A DNA stretch of 64,000 nucleotides. It comes from Amyelois transitella. Its lineage: Eukaryota > Arthropoda > Insecta > Lepidoptera > Pyralidae. The position numbers were made by a program, and so were the translations under genes. Shown here in pieces: positions 11,048 through 24,524 of this stretch (positions are counted from its first letter, which is position 1; every line of letters starts with the position of its first letter). The stretch covers positions 6,351,501 to 6,415,500 of the forward strand of contig NC_083510.1 of NCBI RefSeq assembly GCF_032362555.1, given 5' to 3'. Below the pieces are notes generated by a model, which was not told the origin of the DNA, searched no databases, and saw only the letters and a list, made by a program, of their open reading frames with translations.

Positions 11048-11085
11048 TATAAAAGTTACTATGATTGGACTGTGATGTATCAGTC
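11048..11085 (+). promoter_or_regulatory. TATA box and initiator of the 11111 gene
   Basis: TATAAAAG at 11048-11055 and TCAGTC at 11080-11085 (initiator A 34 bases from the TATA start), followed by the ATG at 11111. Confidence 0.8.
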
Positions 11086-11110
11086 AATTCACAGATCTTC
11101 TATAGTAAAA

Positions 11111-13479
11111 ATGAAGTTCGCGGTGAGTGACATACTATAATAGACAAAGATAAATAACAGCGATAAATTAGAAATTAGATATGTTATATCGGAAAGTTTA
11201 TTGTGATCAAGTTCTCATTCAAAAATTATCTTTAGTTAAAATTAATGTCTAATTGTTTCAGCCTGTTTATGTAAATGTGTGTACATTTTTTCTTCTTGGT
11301 TGAAAGAGTTCGAAATTCATAAAATGTTAAAAAATTTATATTAATTAAAACATTATTTCTAGTTAAGTATCAAATATTTATTTGTTGAGCCTGCCATTCC
11401 CCATATAAGGTGACAGTTAGTTGATAAATAGTTGAAAACCTGGGTTCCTGGTTTCCTTAACCACTGGGATCCTAAAAAGTTTAAAGTACCTACCTAATAC
11501 TAAAACTTTCAAACAGATACGAACAAGTGGCATGCGCGAACTGACACGAATAACATGATGATATTGTCCACAGATTGCTTTCCTCGCTGTTCTGGCTGTG
11601 GCTTCTGCCCAGTTTTTCAATCAGCCTCGCCGCGCCCCGTTCCCCGCCCCCGCTCCCCCACGCCCCCTGTCCCCCAGCAGATCCTCCGGCAATGACGCTA
11701 ACGCCAACATCGTTCGCTATGAAAGCAGCGTCAACCCTGATGGCGCTTTCAGTTATGCGTAAGTTTTTTTATATTAGGGGTACGGAACACTTGATATATA
11801 TAGCCAAAAACTGTTCTAAAAAAACAGTAAAGAACAGTTTACAATGTTCATATCTGCCTGTTGCAATTTACGGGTTTGTAATTTGAGTACGGGCATAAAG
11901 GAGGCTTTGTAAATAACACGATTGCCCGATAAGGTTTATGCAGTACATCGATATAAGTATACAAAAATTTGCTAAAGTTTGTATGTTTTTTTAATTTATT
12001 TACATAGTTTGTTAACAGAACTTAGCGGAGGCACATTCGAGTACCTACAACATATTTTGATGATGCATTTCTAGCACGTTAGAGATGTGGCATGTAAAGC
12101 GCAATTTTATTAAATAACTAAAATATTATGTATCTATTAATGTTTTGTCTCGAGCTTAGAACTTTGCACAAAAAAATGTTCAATGGGGTATAATTGGGCA
12201 TGGTGTTATTTGAGCTTTCCTAAGTTACAAAAATTTAAAGACCACGTTTATAGTTTTTTATATTATGATAATCATCTTGAGCCAAAGATTTGCACAACTA
12301 ACAATCTCAATTTGATGAAAATCATTTATTAACAATGTTTTTTGACATTTTAGTGTGGAGACTGACAATGGTATCGCCGCCCAGGCTCAAGGAACCCCTC
12401 GTGATTTTGGAGGCAACCCTCCCGTCGTGCCTGTGGTCATCCAGGGCTCTTACTCATTCTTGACTCCCGAGGGAGAGCAGGTTGCTATCTCATACACCGC
12501 CGATGAAAACGGATACCAACCATCTGTAAGTATACTTTAGGACTCGATGTGATAATCTTAGAACGTAATTCTTGCTTTATTTTGAGCTGATTTTGACCTT
12601 TCATTATCAGGTTTATTATAACGACAAAAAATATTTTATTTGATCTTTGTAAATGCACGAACATTTCAAAAGCGGGTTTCCCGGTTACTTCCTCATCATT
12701 CTCTCTGAAGATGAGTCCTGGTTGCAATTTAGACCATGACCGTCGATGGGGTAGGTCAGGATTTAAAAAAAAGCGACTGCGACATGAGACATCCAAACCC
12801 ATATTGGCTTATGGTATCTGTATCTTGTGACATTGATTTAACTTACATAAAGTTATTAGGTATTTATAGCAACATTAGACTTAACTATAATATTAATGAT
12901 ATTAGTCAGTAGAGTGACACAACTTTATATCGTTAGCGCCATTAATGGCAGTCCTCTTGGCACATCGTCATTTGTTTTTTGACCAAGCCTAGGCTTGGAA
13001 AGTTTTCCTCAATCTTAAAACAAAATATTATATTACAAATATTGTTAAGGTTCAGCAAAGCAATCATTACGAAATATTTTACATACAGACAACGGCAATA
13101 GCCAAAATGGATTTATAAAATATTCTTGGAAGATTACAGGAGAAGGACGATGATGATATACATATATGTATTTGCAGAGCCTAAATTAATGTTATTAGAT
13201 ATACATTCATTATCCAAATAGGATGCTAGGTAACGTTTATTGACGACACCACAACTTATAAATGAACTCTCCCATATTAATAAGTTGTTGTTCATAATTA
13301 TTAAGTTCGCTATAATTCAAGAATTTTTCCAAGATTGATTAATTTATTTTTCTTTTATCTGTTATCATAAACTAAATGTGTATTTTTTTTAGGGAAGTGC
13401 TCTGCCTACTCCTCCCCCAGTACCGCCTCAGATCCAGCGCGCCCTCGACTTCATCGCCAGAAACCCACCACGCCAATAA
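11111..13479 (+). CDS. RR-1 cuticular protein (four exons)
   Basis: Exons 11111-11122, 11574-11758, 12354-12525, 13393-13479; 151 residues. MKFA is the start exon; the signal peptide MKFAIAFLAVLAVASA is followed by QFFNQ and a Pro/Arg-rich linker. The extended Rebers-Riddiford region begins at 'DANANIVRYESSVNPDGAFS' and continues [18 protein letters not shown]. The core is GSYSFLTPEGEQVAISYTAD then ENGYQP, an exact fit to G-x8-G-x6-Y-x-A-D-E-N-G-Y. Exon 4 adds the tail SALPTPPPVPPQIQRALDF, ending RNPPRQ. Exons 3 and 4 have the same lengths (172 and 87 bases) as in the gene at 18864, marking a recent tandem pair. The phase-2 intron lies just before 'VET'; the next is phase 0, after the DENGYQP block. 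AATAAA lies at 13542-13547. Family role: chitin-binding protein of flexible cuticle. Confidence 0.95.
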
Positions 13480-13624
13480 GAAGCTACAATTAAAACTATT
13501 ATGCTGACCAAATGTAAATTATATTTATCATTACATACTATAATAAAACAGTAAAAAAAATTCAGTATATTTTCAAAAAAAATTATTACGATGAAATAAT
13601 AGTAACCGAGCATGAATTTGAAAA

Positions 13625-14105
13625 AAAAGGCTATCTGTTTGTATGTTTGTTTGTACACGCTAATCTCCGGAATTCCTGAACGGATTTGAATGAAACTTTT
13701 TTTGTTGTATATTTTGGAATCTTGAACTGATGTCGAACCAGCTCAGCAAGACTATAGGAAATATCGAAAAAAAAATCTTAACAAAAGTTGTTCAACCTGA
13801 TAAGCATTTTCTGTTAGCGCATAAAAATCAAGATCTGGAACACCTGATGCAGAATCATAACAGACCAGCTAAATCATCCGATATAGAATAGAATAGAATA
13901 GAATAGATTTATTTTCAAAATTGGATACAAGGTATCACTTATTGACGTCACATAACTTAAATCTAATTATAACTACTATATATGGAAAAAACATCTTAAC
14001 AAAAGTTGTTCTACCTGATGAAATATCGGTCCATTAGTTTTTGAGATTCTATTCGTTACAAACAAAAATACGAATCTTTTTTCTCTGTATAATATTAGTA
14101 GGGAT
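13625..14105 (-). repeat. Element C-type relic with a nested (GAATA)n LINE tail
   Basis: 'acgctaatctccggaattcc' and 'acggatttgaatgaaacttt' resemble the reverse of the dispersed 'cccgcgacttcgtccgcg' elements. At 13884-13975 a (GAATA)n run leads into 'tttattttcaaaattggata' sequence, typical of a non-LTR element 3' end in reverse. Confidence 0.55.
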
Positions 14106-14820
14106 TATTAGTATTAGCTGTCAACTATGTGCCCTAGGGTTTCGCTGCCGAGATAATTTCGGGATATAAAGTATTTTTTGTTAATCCAAAATGCCAAATT
14201 TCGTTAAAATTGAATTTATTAATCTTAACCTTCGTATTTCCAATAACACGCAAACGGAGTTGTGGGCAACAACTAGTTGTTTAAATAAAGTTTGTGACAA
14301 AAAGAATTCTAAAGATATTTATTACTTACTGCAAAAAAATATATATTTCATTCTTCTTAAATTTATTGATTTGGCGTTGCCAAAGTCCACAGGCTATAGA
14401 AAGAAAAGAAGGAATGAAGTAAAATATATAAATATAAAGCATTTTTATAAAAAAAGTCATTTCATGATGGGCGATAAATAAAAATATTTGGAAATTGTGT
14501 ATATTATAAACACGAGTGAGTTTATGGGGAATCCTACGCTCTTTATTTAAATATAACTGAATAATTTATAAGTTGTATGAAGTTCAAACGTGCACATCTA
14601 AAAGTCGTGTTAACTTCACCTGCATTCATTTCATATTTTTTTAATTATAGTTATGACAAGAATATCTTTAATAGTCTTCCTTTTTGAAGTTCATTGGCTT
14701 TGATCCGCATATAATCACGGTCATGGTGTGGCGTTAAACATATGTAAGTTATAACAGAATGATGTTGCAACCGCAAAACTCCAAAAATACACGGCAAGTT
14801 TTAGTAATTTTTTTTTTCTG

Positions 14821-15093
14821 ATACATACATACATACATACATACATATGATCACGTCTATATCCCTTGCGGGGTAGACAGAGCCAACAGTCTTGAAAAGA
14901 CTGAATGGCCACGTTCAGCTATTTGGCTTAATGATAGAACCGAGATTCAAATAGTGACAGGTTGCTAGCCCATCGCCTAAAAGAGGAATCCTAAGTTTAT
15001 AAGCCTATCCCTTAGTCGCCTTTTACGACATCCATGGGAAAGAGATGGAGTGGTCCTATTCTTTTTTGTAATAATGCCGGGAACCACACGGCA
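14821..15093 (+). repeat. Short interspersed repeat, family A (full length)
   Basis: Begins with five (ATAC) units, then 'gtctatatcccttgcggggt', 'gccaacagtcttgaaaagac', 'cttttacgacatccatggga' and ends 'gccgggaaccacacggca'. This is the best-preserved copy in the window. Confidence 0.85.
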
Positions 15094-15844
15094 TTTTTTT
15101 CTGATATACATGAATATATTAATATAAAAATGGCATGATACTCTTCATAGATCCAAAGTATGTTTTTCTTTATAGTTCCAAAGTAGAATTATAGGGGTAA
15201 TTAACAGACTCTAGAAAATACGATTTTGTAGGTTGGGTTGTTAGAGAATGTAAAGGCAAGAACATTCTTCCCATAATTCGACAAAGATAACCGGAAGGTT
15301 GGTAGACCCAAGGGTGGTGGTGGGATTGATCCAGAAAAGAAGCAAATTTACCAGAGCACACGAATGTATCCGTACGATCATCGTTTGTTGTAATCCAAAA
15401 AAATTTGCTTAATTAATTAAGTTTGTGGTTTGGGAGCTCCTATTTTATAATAATTTTATTTTTATTTAATATAACGGTTTCTGATATACAGCCTGTTGAC
15501 AGACAGACCGACAGCAGAGCTCTTTTTTAACTTTTCGGTAAAGAACCCTAAAAGACCTTGAGTTTTAATGAGAGACAGGAGAAATTATTTATCTTTTGAG
15601 CTGTGAGAATTTCACTGGTCTCCAAAAATCCGTTTTCCCACAACCTTAAAAGATCGTCAGATCCCTAGCATAATGCCTGTTCAATTACAGACTTGAACAG
15701 ATATTATGACAAAATTTGCGCAATTTTGTTAAGTTTATTGTATATTGGACAAATCATACTTGCCAAAGGTAAAATTATTAAAGTAATATAATATTAAATG
15801 AACAGTACCTAAAATAAATAGTTAAAGAAGTTAGCAGGGATCGT

Positions 15845-15900
15845 GGCAAGAAATATGTAGTGCCTGCCTAACCGCCGGGAAAGAGGCGTAGTTTTATATA
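15845..15900 (-). repeat. Fragment of the 'ctctttcccgg' short repeat
   Basis: 'aaccgccgggaaagaggcgt' is the reverse of the core of the repeats at 53457 and 57863. Confidence 0.45.
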
Positions 15901-16129
15901 AAATATGCATCTACAATAAAAATATAACTATGCAAAAAAAAAATGTAAGCTTTTTGTCAAGAATTACTTTGTTTTAAATAAATTTGTGTGCTTTTGCTGC
16001 TGCTCACTATTGTAGACTGCACCCATCACTTTTGTTGGTTAGCGAGCCCATCACAATTACCAATAGAAATATAAAGTGTTATTTCTTTATTTATTCACAC
16101 ATAAATACCTAAATATAATCAGGTAATTA

Positions 16130-16316
16130 TCGCTTACGGGGTAGACAGAGCCAACAGTCTCGCAAAGACCGAAAGTATGTCTTTATGATGGAATCGAGAT
16201 TTAATAGTGTCAGGTTGCTATTGTTGGCCCATCGTTTAAAAGAAGAACTCCAAGTTAATTAGCCTATCCGTTAGACGCCATTTATGATATCTAAACAGCT
16301 TTTGGAATCCTATTTG
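16130..16316 (+). repeat. Short interspersed repeat, family A (diverged)
   Basis: 'cttacggggtagacagagcc', 'aacagtctcgcaaagacc' and the 'agcctatccgttagacgcca' end are preserved with many substitutions. Confidence 0.7.
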
Positions 16317-17179
16317 TTACCATTGCGGAAAAAACAAATACCCTAAAATTTGGTCTGAACGTACAGTTATGAATGAATAAATGGCTCTCACTTATTAATC
16401 TGTGTGAATTTATAAAGGTATGAATTCAAGTACATTAATTAAGTGAGTGTAGAGCAAATCTTCGGTTAATGCAGTAAAATATACTTAGCATAAAGACTTT
16501 TATAATGATACGTTACTGTTTAGAAAGAAAAGGTTTTTAGAAAATCCCCATTGGAGTAAAGGAACCGGACAGAAGCTGTTGTAATATTGTTACCCAAAAT
16601 TCAAATTCTAAATTAAAAAAAAATCATTATTATATGCCAGTAATTCATTATTATAGGATACTATCATATCGCTTAATAATTGTCAAATCTTTTGGTTTCA
16701 CAACATTGGTTGACCTCAAATAAATTACTTAAAACTAAGTTTACTGCCGCTTCCAAGGCGTCAGTGCAGAAGAAGCGGTAACAAACTGCACTGCAGCATA
16801 TTTTTCAACAACGTCAACTTCACAAATATCCAAACTTAGAATAGAATGTGGACGAGAGAATACATTGTTCAGATTAATTTATTTATATGAGATTTTAATA
16901 ATAAATAAAAAAATATATATTAATTATCTTTTATGGATTGCCAAATTTAAATAGATTAATGTACAGAGTGTACTGAATTTTGATTTAGGTTCAAATCAAA
17001 CTACAATTAATTACGAGGTTCCTATGCCAAGCTCAAGTCTATATAAATTCATTCGTCAGTATTATTCAAAGTTTTTCTACACATAAAGCTATTATTTCTT
17101 TCAACTTTTACTCGAACTCGCAATACTCTTACCATAAAGGATTAATAATTTACAGTGGTTAATTTTCTACGTCTTTCTG

Positions 17180-17925
17180 CGAGAAGCATCTGTCAATGTT
17201 AATAATAACAAATAACAATAAATTAGAGGCGTGTGTTGTAGCTTATCATGGTCTGGTTATGCCAATATTGCGATATGGAGTAATATTTTGGGGTAACTCA
17301 AGGGATAAGGAAACCATTTTTGGGGCACAAAAAAGATGTTTGAGATCTATGTGTTCCTTAAAAACTCAAGACAGCTGTGTGCCACATTTCAAGTCTCTCA
17401 AACTATTGACATTTCCATGTATCTATATTTTTGAATTGTGTGTATTTGTAAAATTAAATCCACACTTGTTCAAGAAAATAAGGGATACAAGAAGGAGGGC
17501 AGAGCATGTAAGACCACAATACGTACACAAGTTGGTAGTGGGCGGCCACAATACTGCGTTGTTAAGGAAAAGTATATTTGGTATGGCCCCTGTTATATAT
17601 AATAAATTGCCAGAGAGTTTCAAGGATCTCGATTTTTTTAACTTTAAGAAGACATTCAAATTATTTTTATTAGATAAATGCTATTATACGATAAATGATT
17701 TTTTAAATGACAAGTAATAATATACCTAATGTGACAATTTATAATTTCCTTTTATTTGTTTTAATGCATGATCAAACATAAATGTTAACGATATTTTGTG
17801 AGTGATAATTAACTATTGTACATCCTCTCCAGGATAAAACATAGTGATACTATAAACACATGTAACAGATCTATACTACTTACCTATGTTTTACAATAAA
17901 GTTTTTGAATTTGAAAAAATAAATT
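17180..17925 (+). mobile_element. 5'-truncated Jockey/CR1-like LINE, reverse transcriptase C-terminus
   Basis: An open frame at 17196-17717 encodes 173 residues with AYHGLVMPILRYGVIFWG, then GAQKRCLRSMCSL and GMAPVIYNKLPESFKDL, ending in KKTFKLFLLDK. This order ('xxPILxYGxxxWG' ... 'QKRxLRxI' ... 'YNxLPxxxK' ... 'FKxxLxxxL') is the C-terminal end of Jockey/CR1-type reverse transcriptase polyproteins. There is no catalytic YADD part and no endonuclease, so this is a 3' fragment. The frame is intact over 173 codons, so the insertion may be fairly recent. AATAAA-like signals and an A-rich end lie near 17893-17930. Confidence 0.8.
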
Positions 17926-18793
17926 GAAAAAGTAATACAACGTTACGTTTGACAATCACTTATAAGTAATTAATTAATTACCTGCCCGGTTGCGTGTGCA
18001 TTAATAAAAACAGCGCGTTGATGCCTTTTGCACCGTAATAAGTAAATAATAAGAATAATTATATTGATAGATTGAAAATTTAATTTTCTAACAATATTAT
18101 ACTAGCTTTGGACAAGAAAAAAAATCAAAATTGACGGAAACTGTATCACATTGTCTTAACTTTTAATAAATAAGATTCTTAAGAAAAATTTAAAACTTAT
18201 TAAAAAAACAGTTGTTAAAATACTTTATTGTCATAATAATGGACCTAGAAAGCCGAAAGCGGCATGACGTTTGGCTGATATGATACTAAATGAGCATAAA
18301 TTAATGCAATGACTAAGATTTATACGTTTTAGATTTTTATGTTTGGAAAAAAATGTGATAATTTACAACATTAGTCAATGATATTGTTCAGAGCACAATA
18401 TTGTCTTTAAGCATAAGTACCTACATATAGTGCATTATTTGGGCACTGAAATATCGATACAACAAACGGTAACGAAACAATTTTGATAGTGCTTTTTGTT
18501 TATTAATTCATTTTAAAATTTATTAATTGCCATGAAAAGAATACCATACTTAAATTTACTTTACTTTATAAAACAAATATATTTTTTGATTGAAAGTAAT
18601 TATAAAGTTATCCATATACGTATATTTGTTGTACTTGGCAATTTCCTTTGCCTTTACAATATTCTAGGTAAAAAAATCCTTGGTTGCGAAAGAATGAAGT
18701 GTAGAAAACAATAACTTATTCGCAATATTAAATTTATGCGAATATTATATTATCACAGTTCAACCTTTAAAAGTGGGTGGATCGGTTCCATGG

Positions 18794-18828
18794 TATATAA
18801 AAGCTACCGCGATTTTTTTCGGACATTC
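18794..18828 (+). promoter_or_regulatory. TATA box of the 18864 gene
   Basis: TATATAAA at 18794-18801. A plausible start lies at 'gacattcg' (A at 18825), resembling the 'atcattcg' initiator of the 7304 gene. The ATG is at 18864. Confidence 0.75.
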
Positions 18829-18863
18829 GATCTAGTCTAACGTTACTAGGCTATCTATTCAAA

Positions 18864-20472
18864 ATGAAGTTTGCAGTGAGTATTTAAAACGAAATCAACA
18901 AATATATAAAGCCAACATTGAAAAACTTTCCATTGTGTATAAGTTCCGCCAATAAAATACACTTACAATAATGGAAGACTTATATAAAATTTGGAAAATT
19001 TCATTAAAAAAGTAGTAGTTCAACCTATACTTCTATCTTGTCAACTGCAGTCTAAATGTGTGCATAATTCCTTAAAATATATGGAATCTCTGCTAATTCA
19101 TTCCTCTACCTTTAGGTGGTCGCGTTAGCTTGCTTGGCTGTAGCCAATGCCGCGTTTCCAAGCTTCCCGTCTTCACTGGCATTAAGAAATCGTCCGGCCG
19201 TACCTTTCGCCCCTTCCGCCCCAGTGCCTCCTCGGGTGCAGCCCGTAGCCAGGGTCAGCGCCGACGCCCGCTCAGCCAACATTGTCAAACAAGGCAGTGA
19301 AATCAACCCTGATGGCAGTTACAACTATTTGTGAGTAAACCTTTGGAATATTTGTGTAGTGGTTATTAAAAAAAAATTAGGGAAAGTCTTCTTTTTTGTT
19401 CTTAAATGATACGAAAGAATAAGAATAATTTATGTTTTAAATGTTACCGAAACACAACTGTGGTCTAATATTGCCGGCTGTAAAAAAATTTCTTCTCTGT
19501 TAATAAATCACTGTGAGTTAAAAAACCATTTCATTATGTCAAATCTAGAGATTTTAACTGATTAATGAAATTGAATAACTATTTCATCCGAACATGCCAA
19601 TAATTAACAATATTTATAACTACTTGATGTTTAGCTACGAAACTGACAATGGGATCGCAGCTCAAGAACAAGGTACACCCAGAAACTTCGGCGGTAATCC
19701 TCCCGTCATTCCCGACGTAGCCCAGGGTTCCTTCTCGTGGACGTCTCCCGAGGGACAGCCCATCGCCATTTCTTACATTGCTGACGAGAATGGATACCAG
19801 CCACAGGTAAAAGAATAGATGAAAACTCATTTATTTAACTTAATTTTATCAAACAACCAGATTTTTGTTATAACTTTTAAAAGTCTTTATGGCAAAATGC
19901 TATTAAAAGAAATTTAAACGTTCCGGGAAAGAGGCGTGATTATATGTATGTATGTAACCGTTCAACTTCTGTCTAAAATCTCATATAGTGTCAATAGTGT
20001 CGTTTCCCGAAGGGGTAGGTAGACAAAGTCTACATAATTTCTACTTACCAAGATACTGTACCTACTGTTTTGCTTTCTCATTCCACAATTTTTTATGCAA
20101 GCTCATGCATTGATTTAGGTTGCTCTTGACCATACCTTTGACTAAGTTTTGTTCAGATTAAAACATTTAAGAATCCCAAGACGAACGTTCCTTGATCATA
20201 TCGAAAATCTGAGAAATGTCAGTTTACGAGTTCCATTAACCGGCGGACTTGAAAAAGAAAAATATGTGGGGATGACCTGTGATCCTGTGGAAAGACTTGG
20301 TCTCTGCGTCCAGCCAGTAAGAGGTATCATGTAGATATGTTTAAACATATTGAGCAGTATTAAAAACTGTATTTTTAATTGGCAGGGTGATGCTATCCCC
20401 ACTCCTCCCCCGGTGCCTGCGCAGATCGCCCGCGCCTTGGAGTACATCGCCAGAAACGCGCCCAGGAAGTAA
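18864..20472 (+). CDS. RR-1 cuticular protein, tandem paralogue of the 11111 gene
   Basis: Exons 18864-18875, 19116-19330, 19635-19806, 20386-20472; 161 residues. The signal peptide [16 protein letters not shown] is split after MKFA. The linker is Pro/Val/Arg-rich, followed by '[20 protein letters not shown]', then [20 protein letters not shown] and the core [20 protein letters not shown] with ENGYQP. The tail is [19 protein letters not shown], ending RNAPRK. Exons 3 and 4 match the 11111 gene in length (172, 87) and in phase. The exon 2/3 junction (TT|C) gives a Phe before YET, where the 11111 gene has Ala. AATAAA lies at 20594-20599. Role as for the family: secreted chitin-binding procuticle protein. 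Intron 3 holds a short-repeat fragment near 19978. Confidence 0.95.
19978..20060 (+). repeat. Short-repeat fragment in intron 3 of the 18864 gene
   Basis: 'gtcgtttcccgaaggggtag' core of the 'ctctttcccggaggggtagg' family. A reverse fragment ('gggaaagaggcgtgatta') precedes it near 19924, so two partial copies may face each other. Confidence 0.5.
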
Positions 20473-21399
20473 ACAAAACCGCGAATCTCAACCCACTGCC
20501 CGATAAAAATATAAGACATGCCTAGTTAGTATTGACGTAGGTTCGATTGTGATATGTTTATTGTTATAATTCTCAATATGAATTAAGAATGTAAATAAAG
20601 TTTTATAAACAATGTATTGGTTTTTGTTTACATTACCTATTAATTTATCTTTCAACGTAATCCAAGCTGGCTCGGTTACCCTGTTCACTGGGTCGCGAAG
20701 GTCAGTCGGCAATATCTCTTCGTAATTACTTGGCTTTTCTATTCCTGAAACGTGGTTATATAGATCATTGACTCCTCCCCAGGAATGATGTAATCAGGCA
20801 AACACCAGGAAATGGAACCGAAATATTGAGATGATAAAAAAACCACATGTACATTAATTTGCACTCTACCATCTACTAAATGCCAAAATATAATGATGAT
20901 AATGCTTAAAATATATTTAAAATCCGTTTTACACCAAAGCACATTTTAAATTATTATAATTTTGCTCTTTAAGGAATCTTGGCATTTATATTGACGAAAT
21001 GTTGTTTTCTATTGGCAATCTAATAAATAAATAATTTGTTATCAAATCCATATATTATATTGCAAATGAATAACAATACGAAATATCTTTAAAAAGTAAT
21101 AGACGCTTTTTTGCATCTGTATAAATAGGGATAAACCATAGATAAATGCTGAAACGGAATGTAAATGTAACTGAATGTAAAAATAATATACGAGAGTTGA
21201 GTAACTGAGGTCAGCTAGTGATTTATCCTCTAAACTTTGCTTAATGTATACATTTATGACAAATGCGTTTAATCTTTTCCTTTGAGATTAGAGACATTGA
21301 AAGTCTAAATAAGTCTAAACTAACCTGGGTATATGCGAACAAAATTTTCAAATACCACTAGTCCTTCTTAGAGTTATTACATTTAGTTTGATTGCTGAC

Positions 21400-21715
21400 T
21401 GATGCTTACAGGGTGAGAAAAATCATTGTGAGTTAACATATATGTATATTCATGTAACTGGATGTGCAACATCATGGTTGTATAATCATTTATGACCGTC
21501 AGAAAAATTCTTCTGTGTAAGGTTTTGGTGGTCAGCACGAGTTGCTTCATGTAAAAACCAGATTTTCCGAACTGTGAGGTAGGCACACCCCCGGCTTTTC
21601 TTCAAAGTGAGCAGGCAACCTCGACTAACGCCAGCAGGATTATGATAACATTAGACAATCATTGGGAGACGCCTATGTTTAGTAGTAGACATCCAACGGT
21701 TGATATGATAAAGAA
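21400..21715 (+). mobile_element. RTE-like retrotransposon 3' tail relic
   Basis: 'gggagacgcctatgtttagt' followed by 'agtagacatccaacggttga' and 'tatgata' is the decayed form of the common lepidopteran 3' end 'cctatgtccagcagtggacg'. No coding frame survives. The upstream limit is approximate. Confidence 0.5.
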
Positions 21716-24524
21716 TCTGGAATGATCATTTAACAAGTGTTTTGGTTAAAGCTTATAGCAAAAAATTGTTATCAAAAGTTACGCATGGTTTTTTATACTA
21801 AAACTCATTTAGAGACGCGCTTTGAATAGTTAGACATTTATAACATTTAGTAATCGCCATTTTAGTACTAATGGTATCATAAATCGCCTCGAGACAGACA
21901 TCGGATGTCCAGTCCAGGTCGTGTAGTCCTTGGTTTTTATCGATGTCACAGTAGTTCATGGTGGCTTAACATGCCCACGCCTGGCATCAACATCCATTTT
22001 ATTTGGGAGACCTAAAGTCTATCAGTACTTACAGTAAATGGATCTCAACTTAAACTGGTTAATCGTCTAGCCAAACCCATTCATGATTACGCCATCTTCA
22101 AAAAATAAACAACTGGTTTAAGATTCTATTGTGCTGTGACATTATCACTTAATTTTGAAAAAATCTATTAATATATGATAATGACTGACAATTGAGATGT
22201 CCTTTTCTCATTTCAATAAGATGCTTACTTTATATAGCTCATAAAGAAAGCGAAGAGAGAAACCAATTTGCGTAATTTTTCAAGGCCAGTTCGTAAGGAA
22301 ATATTTATAACTGTAAAAGGAAAATAAGATATATATACAGATACAATAGAAAGAAAGATTAAGACAAAACAAGTGTGTGATGTATGTATTTATCATTTGC
22401 TATATTCATTCATTCCTTCAATATAACGTTAAGATGGTTCATGTGATCTTCACCTCTCCCGCTATGCGGACCGCGGTCGGGCCCTGACGACCTTAGCATT
22501 TAAGATGCCACCTCACCTATTAAGTACTATATATTACTTATGGTTTATAGTGCACAATCGCTCCATGATGAATGCTAAATCGGGGCCTATGTTCGCTTGA
22601 CATATATATTAATCAATCCAAGGAATAAGAGTTGTAAAAATAATGATTATCTATATAAAAAACATGAGTTTACATAAGTTTATAATAACACCGTTGTATT
22701 TTATAGTCAGTTCTACGTCAGATTTCCGAATTCAAATTTTTCGAGTGCATTATTATGTAGGTAATATAACTAGGTAACAGTTTGTTTACTGAGAGCTTAG
22801 ACTTCGCGAACACTTTTAATTCTTACAAAGTTGTGTATAATCTCAAAAACTTTTAACTTTACAATTTTATATTGACAAATATTATACATGTACCTTTTAA
22901 TCAAAATCAGATCAAAGGTTCGAAATTTATCTTGTAACAAACATACAAAAATGTATTTTTGTCTCAAGTTAATTTGTAGACTTCGCTTGCTTCGCCGGCT
23001 TAGTCAATTAATTAAGAAATTTAATTAATTATAAATACGAAATATAAGAAATGCTGAGTTTGGGTTAGACAAAGATAATGTGCACTTTTGGAAACCACAA
23101 ACTATCGTAGTCGAAGCAGGTAACTCTCAGATAACTCTCAACTAAAATATTATACCTTTATTAGCTTTGTTTGACATAAAAATAATTTACTACGTACGTT
23201 TATCCTTTCGTATTAATTTGTTTCGATGTGAAAAATATTAATAGAATCATAATTATGCTTAATTGCGTCAATTCACCGATGCGATTCATCAAGTATAATG
23301 ATTTCAATAGGTTTTAAAAATAGAATAATGTTTTGTATTTTATGCAATAGGGCCGAATGATGCGTATTCTAAAAATGTTCTTGTTTAAAAGTAGGTTTGA
23401 TTGCGAAATAATGATAGTAAGTTGCGTGCATGCGTATTAAATATCATACTGTTATAAAACAAAATAACGAAATTTTTTGCACTTAAATTATATTTCTTTT
23501 TCGATACAAGATTGGCCCTAGCTTTGGTCATATGGTGTCTGTGACTTCGCAGAAAGGATGAACATATTTTTAAGAACAAGTTATGATCGTTTCGACTTTT
23601 AAAAATTTATGTTAAGTTCGTAACTTTATTAATATGATTTATTGCAAATATCAGTATACAAATATTCATTCATGCATAAATATTAAAAAAATAGTAAGTT
23701 CATGTTCGGCTGTAAGGCTTAATGATGCAATTGGGATTCAAATAGCTGTTAAGTACTACATATATCATGCATTTATCCCGTATGAGGATATTAGACAAAA
23801 CCTAAAATCTTAAGAGGTTTATACTGAATAGATTTTTTAAAATAATTAACAAATCAATTGGTCCCCTTTTGAAAAAATTATAAGACTTGATATAGGTTGG
23901 TAAATACCAGTAGGACATTATTCTGCCATCATAGATAATAAGTAGGTATACCAATATTTTTAAAACTACCAAAATGTAAATGTCAATAAGCCTCTTGTTT
24001 TATGTGGTCCACTTAAAGTATTACTAAGAATTTATAATATACGTTTCTTAAAATAGTAGGTAAGTAATTGTGCTGCAATATTCCAGATAATATTTTTCTA
24101 TGTTTATGTGATGTAAAAATTTAGTATATATGGTAATCAACCGGTTAGGAGTATTTGAAGCATATTTTTGGATTATCATTGATAGTAAATGCTGTTTAAC
24201 CTTTTGAATTTTGCAATAGCAGATGCTATGCTGATTACTGGTCTATCAACTCTAGCAATATTTGCATCTGAATAAAGGTTATATTTTTTAATTTTTTCTA
24301 TATTAATTTATAAAATCGTCACCTAGACAGTCGCCTTTCTTAACGATTAAATAGGTCATCGTACAATTTCACATTAAAATGCAGTTTTTGGCTCACACCA
24401 AACGAAAATATTTTGTACAGATATCGAATCTCACCTATTGTCATTGTACTTGGCATTAGCCACGATAACTAAGACTATGATGTACCACTGGCTCGCTCGC
24501 TTTGTTGTAGTGTTGCCGATCAAT

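Larger units (their letters stand above)
13480..18793. other. Intergenic with several repeats and a LINE fragment
   Basis: Holds element C relics (13625-14105), family A copies (14821-15093, 16130-16316), a short-repeat fragment (15845-15900) and a Jockey/CR1-like 3' fragment (17180-17925). Nothing else is recognisable. Confidence 0.6.
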
